This document shows, piece after piece, positions 59,609 to 64,000 of a DNA stretch of 64,000 nt (the first letter of the stretch is position 1; the number at the start of each line of letters is the position of its first letter). A program made the position numbers and the translations under genes. The notes under the pieces were generated by a model. It was not told the origin of the DNA. It searched no databases and saw only the letters and a list, made by a program, of their open reading frames with translations. Source of the DNA: GCA-2709075 sp038146865 (GTDB taxonomy: Bacteria; Pseudomonadota; Alphaproteobacteria; MPNO01; UBA2964); contig JAYQSL010000002.1 in assembly GCA_038146865.1 (NCBI GenBank), positions 620,001 through 684,000 of the forward strand, given 5' to 3'.

Positions 59609-60871
59609 CTAATCATCAAACCTTTTAAATATGATAGTAGCGTTAGTGCCCCCAAAACCAAATGAATTTGACATCACGCAACTGACGTCTCTCTCTTTAG
59701 CTTTCTTAGGCACAAGATCTAAATCGCAACCCTCAGAGGGATTTTCAAGGTTAAGAGTCGGTGGAATGACAGAGTCTCTCATCGCTAGAAGTGAATATAT
59801 GGCCTCAACTGCTCCTGCGGCACCCAGAAGATGACCGATAGCCGATTTTGTCGAAGACATAGACAAACTATACGCGTGTTCTTTAAAAACTTTTTTCACC
59901 GCATTTAATTCGATTTCGTCACCCAAAGGCGTTGAGGTACCGTGAGCGTTGACGTAAGATACGTCCTCAGGGTTTAAATTGGCTCTGGTCAACGCAGCTT
60001 GCATAGCTCTTGCTGCTCCACTCCCATCTTCAGCAGGGGCTGTGGCGTGGTAAGCGTCTCCAGAAAGGCCATATCCTACAAGTTCACCATATATCTTGGC
60101 GGAGCGGGCTCGCGCGTGATTCAACTCTTCCAGAACTAAAACTCCGGCCCCTTCCCCCATCACGAATCCGTCTCGGTCAACATCCCAAGGTCGAGAAGCG
60201 GACTCAGGCTTGTCATTAAATTTACTTGCTAAAGCTCTAGCTGCAGCAAAACCCGCAATACCAATACGGCAAATTGCTGACTCCGCGCCTCCTGCTACCA
60301 TGACTTCTGCATCACCGAACTGTATAAGCCGTGCGGCATCGCCAATTGAATGCGCGCCGGTGGAACAAGCCGTCGTCGCCGCGTGGTTTGGGCCTTTCAA
60401 CCCAAATCGTATTGAGACTTGTCCAGAGGCTAAATTAATTAGAGTGGAGGGAATAAAGAATGGCGATATTCTTCTGGGCCCACGATTTAAAAGAGTGACC
60501 GACGCATCATAGATTCCTTCTAAGCCTCCGATACCAGATCCTATCATTACGCCCGAACGGACTTGTTCTTCTTCAGTATCCAGATCCAGCCCTGAGTCCA
60601 TTATCGCTTGCGATGCGGCAGCCACAGCGAAGATAATAAATTTTTCGTTTTTTCTTTGTTCTTTTGGGTCTAACCAGTCATCCGCGTTAAACCTGCCATT
60701 CTCCTGCCCAACGGGAACCTCGGCCGCGATGGTCACGTTTAAATCCGAGGCATCAAATCCTCGTATGTGCCCAACTCCACTCTCACCGGCGACAAGTCTA
60801 TCCCAGTTAGTCTCAACACCAACACCCAAAGGAGAGACTAGGCCCAACCCAGTTACGACCACTCGCCTCAA
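59609..60871 (-). CDS. fabF: Beta-ketoacyl-ACP synthase II
   Basis: Condensing enzyme of fatty-acid elongation, 420 residues. The nucleophile Cys is in NHAATTACSTGAHSIGDA, and the His pair is in YVNAHGTSTPLGD and SAIGHLLGAAGAVEAI. The C-terminal SNSFGFGGTNATIIFKR is intact. MRRVVVTGLGLVSPLGVGVE is the usual FabF start. Encoded after acpP and before mltG, as in most Gram-negative bacteria. Confidence 0.97.
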   Translation of the reverse strand: MRRVVVTGLGLVSPLGVGVETNWDRLVAGESGVGHIRGFDASDLNVTIAAEVPVGQENGRFNADDWLDPKEQRKNEKFIIFAVAAASQAIMDSGLDLDTEEEQVRSGVMIGSGIGGLEGIYDASVTLLNRGPRRISPFFIPSTLINLASGQVSIRFGLKGPNHAATTACSTGAHSIGDAARLIQFGDAEVMVAGGAESAICRIGIAGFAAARALASKFNDKPESASRPWDVDRDGFVMGEGAGVLVLEELNHARARSAKIYGELVGYGLSGDAYHATAPAEDGSGAARAMQAALTRANLNPEDVSYVNAHGTSTPLGDEIELNAVKKVFKEHAYSLSMSSTKSAIGHLLGAAGAVEAIYSLLAMRDSVIPPTLNLENPSEGCDLDLVPKKAKERDVSCVMSNSFGFGGTNATIIFKRFDD

Positions 60872-60924
60872 GACATGAACCCCCTCAAATTAGAATCCAA
60901 GCCTGCTGTTCCAATCGAGCTCGT

Positions 60925-61164
60925 CTAACTACCAGAATTTTCTTCAATAAATGAGATGGCATCTTTTACAGTCAAGATCTTCTCCGCAGCATCATCAGGA
61001 ATTTCACATTCGAATTCCTCCTCAAACGCCATCACTAGTTCCACTGTATCCAGACTGTCAGCTCCAAGATCATCTATAAAGCTTGCACCCTCTAGGACCT
61101 TCTCTTCATCGACACCCAAATGCTCTACAACTATTTTTTTAACTCTATCTGCTACTTCGCTCAT
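60925..61164 (-). CDS. acpP: Acyl carrier protein
   Basis: A 79-residue acidic four-helix protein that carries growing acyl chains on 4'-phosphopantetheine. The prosthetic-group Ser37 lies in LGADSLDTVELVMAFEEEF. Surrounding helices (EVADRVKKIVVEHLGVDEEKV, AAEKILTVKDAISFIEEN) are typical. It has a separate 145-bp leader after fabG, probably with its own promoter for high expression. Confidence 0.97.
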   Translation of the reverse strand: MSEVADRVKKIVVEHLGVDEEKVLEGASFIDDLGADSLDTVELVMAFEEEFECEIPDDAAEKILTVKDAISFIEENSGS

Positions 61165-61309
61165 AAATTCCCCAGTTCACTTTGTTTATAATAACCAGAC
61201 CAAACCCTATACTAGCGTAAGGACCGAATCGAAAGGAGTACATTACCCTAGCTTTTCCAATCAACCTTTTTTAGGTCTTGATCACCATTTTCAAGTTGAA
61301 GTCATATGG

Positions 61310-62047
61310 TCAAATCATCGCCATTCCACCATTAACGTGTAATGTTTGACCAGTCACGTAATGCGCTTGATCGCTTGCCAAAAAGGTCACACAAGCAGCG
61401 ACGTCAGCAGGCTCCCCCAGTCGACCTGCAGGGATCCGCTGCATGATTGCCGCCCTCTGAGACTCTGATAGCACTTCAGTCATTGACGAGTTAATAAATC
61501 CTGGCGCAACACAGTTTACTGTAATTCCTCGAGACGCGACCTCGGCAGCGAGCGACTTACTCATTCCAGATAGACCTGCTTTCGACGCGACGTAATTCGT
61601 CTGACCCGGGTTTCCTGTAAATCCAACGACCGAAGTAATATTAATAATACGTCCCCACCTGGTCTTCATCATTCCTCTCAGCGCCGCTTTGGCCAGCCGG
61701 AAAGATGCCGTCAAGTTTACGTCAATCACTCGCGACCAGTCATCGTCAGACATCCTCATCGCAAGAGTGTCCTTTGTGATCCCTGCGTTATTTACGAGAA
61801 TATCGACTCCCCCCATGCTTCGCTCCGTATTTTTGAGGAGATCAGCTTCAGAATTAGGACTGTCCAGTGACGCGGGAAAACACTTCGCGCGCTCGCCCAA
61901 ATCATCTGCTAACTCTCTCAAACGATCCTCATTTCTTCCGCTGAGGGCAACCGAGGCTCCATTGGCATGTAGAGACCTAGCGATCGCATTACCAATTCCT
62001 CCGGTGGCACCGGTTACAAGTGCAGTCTTACCCTCTAGGTCGAACAT
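61310..62047 (-). CDS. fabG: 3-oxoacyl-ACP reductase
   Basis: NADPH-dependent reductase of fatty-acid synthesis, 245 residues. The glycine motif is VTGATGGIGNAIARSL (about 11-26), NNAGITKDTLAMRM follows, and the Ser-Tyr-Lys triad is in NITSVVGFTGNPGQTNYVASKAGLSG. FLASDQAHYVTGQTLHVNGGM ends the chain. Co-directional with fabD (18 bp upstream) and acpP, a classical fab cluster. Confidence 0.96.
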   Translation of the reverse strand: MFDLEGKTALVTGATGGIGNAIARSLHANGASVALSGRNEDRLRELADDLGERAKCFPASLDSPNSEADLLKNTERSMGGVDILVNNAGITKDTLAMRMSDDDWSRVIDVNLTASFRLAKAALRGMMKTRWGRIINITSVVGFTGNPGQTNYVASKAGLSGMSKSLAAEVASRGITVNCVAPGFINSSMTEVLSESQRAAIMQRIPAGRLGEPADVAACVTFLASDQAHYVTGQTLHVNGGMAMI

Positions 62048-62065
62048 ATACGCCTCCTGTAGAGT

Positions 62066-63016
62066 TCAATCATTCGCTAAGTTTTGCGAGAGAATTTTTA
62101 GTCCTTCCGGATCATTAATAGCCGTTGACTCTAACTCTCTATCTATCCTTTTAGCCAGACCACTAAGCACACTGCCCGCTCCGACCTCAATTAACTTGTG
62201 CACTCCTAATTCTCTCAGCTTCAAAATACTCTCACGCCACCGCACCATGCCTGTTACTTGTTGAACCAAAAGCGATTTAATCAATGCTGGTTCCTGGGTA
62301 GGCTCAACGGTGATGTTTGACAAAACTGGAATGCAGGGTGCGGCTATCTCGGTAGAAGACAAAACTTCATCCATTTTCTCGGCGGCCGGTTGCATGAGCG
62401 AGCAATGGAATGGTGCGCTAACTTGAAGGGCGACGGCACGTCTAGCTCCAAATTCAGAAGCTTTGTTTACGGCCCTTGATATTGCGGTGGCGTGGCCTGA
62501 CAAAACAACTTGACCTGGCGCATTATCATTAGCAGCTGTGCAAACTTCGCCTTCTGCGGCCGCTCGCGCCAGCCCTTGCGCTGCCTCCAGATCTAAACCC
62601 AAAATAGCCGCCATGCCACCTTGTCCAACAGGAACCGATTGCTGCATGGCGGTTCCTCTAGTTTTCAGTAATCTTGCGGTATCAGATAAAGACAATGCTC
62701 GAGCAGCAGCCAGGGCAGAGTACTCTCCCAAAGAGTGTCCGACCGCAAAAGAAAATTTTGAAGCTAGGTCGATACCAAATTTACTCTCCATTACCCGAAT
62801 GAGCGCTAAGCTCACGGCCATGAGAGCAGGCTGCGCATTTTCGGTGAGAGTGAGCTGATCCTCCGGACCTTCAGAGATTATTTTAAATAAATTCTGCCCC
62901 AACGCATCATCAACCTCTTGAAAGACCTCTCTAGCCTCTGAAAACTCATCCGCGAGCTTGGTGCCCATTCCCACCGACTGGGACCCTTGTCCCGGAAACA
63001 TAATCGCTACAGACAT
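62066..63016 (-). CDS. fabD: Malonyl-CoA-ACP transacylase
   Basis: Moves malonyl from CoA to ACP. 316 residues. MFPGQGSQSVGMGTKL at the start, catalytic Ser in AVGHSLGEYSALAAARAL and His in VSAPFHCSLMQPAAEKM are present; C-terminal half VLSNITVEPTQEPALIKSLLVQQVTGMVRWRESI is typical. First gene of the fab cluster, divergent from rpsF with 266 bp between. Confidence 0.96.
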   Translation of the reverse strand: MSVAIMFPGQGSQSVGMGTKLADEFSEAREVFQEVDDALGQNLFKIISEGPEDQLTLTENAQPALMAVSLALIRVMESKFGIDLASKFSFAVGHSLGEYSALAAARALSLSDTARLLKTRGTAMQQSVPVGQGGMAAILGLDLEAAQGLARAAAEGEVCTAANDNAPGQVVLSGHATAISRAVNKASEFGARRAVALQVSAPFHCSLMQPAAEKMDEVLSSTEIAAPCIPVLSNITVEPTQEPALIKSLLVQQVTGMVRWRESILKLRELGVHKLIEVGAGSVLSGLAKRIDRELESTAINDPEGLKILSQNLAND

Positions 63017-63127
63017 CCAATTTTTCTCATTTTTTAGTTTTCAAGCGTTACCGAATACTCTTTTTCTTAATTTTCTATGGTTCGATGTCAACACCTTTAG
63101 TGAGGACGAACATTATCTTAGTAAACC

Positions 63128-63155
63128 TTGCAACTTAGTTGCATATGTGTATAGT
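63128..63155 (+). promoter_or_regulatory. Putative promoter of rpsF-rpsR
   Basis: TTGCAA (63128-63133) and TATAGT (63150-63155) with a 16-nt spacer lie about 130 nt before the rpsF GTG. A small hairpin, TTGTC/GACAA (63237-63259), lies in the leader just upstream of the AGGAG ribosome site; it could take part in S6/S18 autoregulation, which is not shown. Confidence 0.4.
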
Positions 63156-63282
63156 ACGGCGCTTTCTAGCAGTGGAGCTGGCAAAGTGAGGCCTGCTAAC
63201 CCAGGTCTGGAAAGCTTTTCAGTTTAATACTTAGGTTTGTCTGTTTATTGAGCGGACAATCGGTCGAATAAGGAGTTCCAAA

Positions 63283-63708
63283 GTGGCCTACTATGAAAGC
63301 GTTTTTATAACGCGACCGGACATCACAACTGTCCAAGTGGAAGCTTTATCAGATAGCTTTAAGGCTATTATTGCCGAGAATGGTGGGTCAGCGACCAAAG
63401 ATGAATATTGGGGCCTTCGGTCGCTGTCATATAAAGTCAAAAAAAACCGTAAAGGCCACTACGTTATGCTGAATTTAGACGCTCCTGCTGGCGCGATAAA
63501 AGAGCTAGAACGCAATATGCGAATAAATGAGGATGTCATTAGATTTATGACAATCAGAGTTGACTCTTTGGATGCAGAGCCATCTGTGATGATGCGCAAT
63601 AAAAATGCTAGAGATGAAAAAAATAAGAGAGACAATTTTAAGGAAGAGCATTACTCCGACTACAAGAGGACACCGCCCGCTCAACAGGATCAAGGAGAGA
63701 GCCAATGA
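63283..63708 (+). CDS. rpsF: Small ribosomal subunit protein bS6
   Basis: Ribosomal protein S6, 141 residues. MAYYESVFITRPDITTVQVEALSDSFKAII is the classic start, followed by KKNRKGHYVMLNLDAPAGAIKELERNMRINEDVIRF. A charged tail rich in Asn, Lys and Glu extends beyond the core, common in alphaproteobacteria. Starts at GTG with AGGAG seven bases upstream. Stop overlaps rpsR's ATG by four bases (ATGA), coupling translation of these two proteins, which bind each other in the ribosome. Confidence 0.97.
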   Translation: MAYYESVFITRPDITTVQVEALSDSFKAIIAENGGSATKDEYWGLRSLSYKVKKNRKGHYVMLNLDAPAGAIKELERNMRINEDVIRFMTIRVDSLDAEPSVMMRNKNARDEKNKRDNFKEEHYSDYKRTPPAQQDQGESQ

Positions 63709-63935
63709 AAAGCCGTCGTCCCTTTTTTCGTAGGCAAAAAAGTTGCCCATTTTCTGGAGTTGATGCACCGACAATCGACTACAAAGACGTTAAACTGCTT
63801 CAACGGTTTGTGTCAGAGAGAGGTAAAATTGTTCCGAGACGGATAACTGCCGTATCGTCAAAAAAACAACGCGAGTTGGCCCAAGCTATCAAGAGAGCTA
63901 GAAATCTAGCTCTAATGCCGTACGTTGTAGATTGA
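63705..63935 (+). CDS. rpsR: Small ribosomal subunit protein bS18
   Basis: Ribosomal protein S18, 76 residues. RPFFRRQKSCPFSGVDAPTIDYKDVKLLQRFVSERGKIVPRRIT followed by SSKKQRELAQAIKRARNLALMPYVVD is nearly universal. The lone Cys in SCPF is the remnant of the zinc site of some S18 proteins. Binds bS6 in the platform. Translationally coupled to rpsF. Confidence 0.97.
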   Translation: MKSRRPFFRRQKSCPFSGVDAPTIDYKDVKLLQRFVSERGKIVPRRITAVSSKKQRELAQAIKRARNLALMPYVVD

Positions 63936-63944
63936 AATCACAAT

Positions 63945-64000
63945 TTGGCCCCGAAAGTTAATAGTGCTTTGCTGCTATCGCTCCTGGGGGGCATTTGCAG
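63945..64000 (+). CDS. Possible start of a hydrophobic protein, cut by window edge (DUF2232-like?)
   Basis: From a TTG at 63945 the frame reads APKVNSALLLSLLGGIC to the edge: a short polar stretch, then a hydrophobic helix. In many alphaproteobacteria a DUF2232 membrane protein sits between rpsR and rplI, and this fits that position. There is no clear ribosome site and only 18 codons are visible, so it is a weak call. Confidence 0.3.
   Translation, partial: MAPKVNSALLLSLLGGIC

Noticed and set aside
61689..62264. 191-codon antisense frame across fabG and fabD
   Set aside because: Opposite two fully conserved genes on the minus strand; no ribosome site or motif.
1..64000. CRISPR arrays, insertion sequences, toxin-antitoxin pairs, phage genes
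   Set aside because: Scanned by eye on both strands; no regularly spaced repeats, transposase motifs or phage proteins were found.

Overview
The window is most likely a chromosome segment of a free-living alphaproteobacterium, probably a Rhodospirillales-like aquatic lineage of moderate G+C. Signs of this are HdaA, an EipA/DUF1134 protein, a DUF2066 protein, a tiny aa3-type oxidase subunit IV, ETF-ubiquinone oxidoreductase, and the fabD-fabG-acpP-fabF-mltG and rpsF-rpsR blocks. This placement is inferred from gene families and order; there is no rRNA in the window. I see no phage, IS element, integrase or CRISPR array.

Region 1 (about 1-24300) is accessory and catabolic. It holds VOC enzymes, a possible winged-helix regulator, an AT-rich DUF805 gene, tRNA-Pro(CGG), a tandem pair of amino-acid-synthesis-family (DUF1185) proteins, a photolyase, a dienelactone hydrolase and a DCC oxidoreductase. 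Next comes a tripartite tricarboxylate transport (TTT) locus: a solute-binding protein with an extra C-terminal domain, and a fused TctA-TctB permease. Then come a LigI-like amidohydrolase, EipA, cytochrome c and apt. Finally there are a UbiD decarboxylase, a GMC oxidoreductase, two tandem MFS transporters, a VOC-RidA pair and two orphan TctC paralogues with good terminators. Together this looks like uptake and breakdown of carboxylated, possibly aromatic, organic acids; the substrate is unknown.

Region 2 (about 24300-36850) mixes pyrB, an alpha/beta hydrolase, a fused osmoprotectant transporter (substrate-binding plus permease), TusA, tRNA-Gln(TTG), ispE, a TPR protein, ETF-QO, uracil-DNA glycosylase, lytic transglycosylase, moaB and a ROK sugar kinase.

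Region 3 (about 37300-64000) is core. It carries aspS, RNase D, hdaA, an AI-2E permease, a CDP-alcohol phosphatidyltransferase, purM-purN, ndk, pepA-holC, lptF-lptG-lptD-surA-pdxA-rsmA, gmk-yicC, the fatty-acid synthesis cluster with mltG, and rpsF-rpsR running to the right edge.

Two things deserve a second look. First, four otherwise intact genes (osmoprotectant transporter, rnd, holC, surA) are split by what look like single-nucleotide indels, several in short homopolymers; a fifth (an SDR gene) may have the same problem at its start. Sequencing error is the plain explanation, but transcriptional slippage or true decay can be tested. Second, the gap at 6714-7275 holds four consecutive hairpins, a U tail and an almost full-length complement of the 16S rRNA 3' end on the minus strand. 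This suggests an undescribed small RNA or leader-peptide element upstream of the DCC-family gene.
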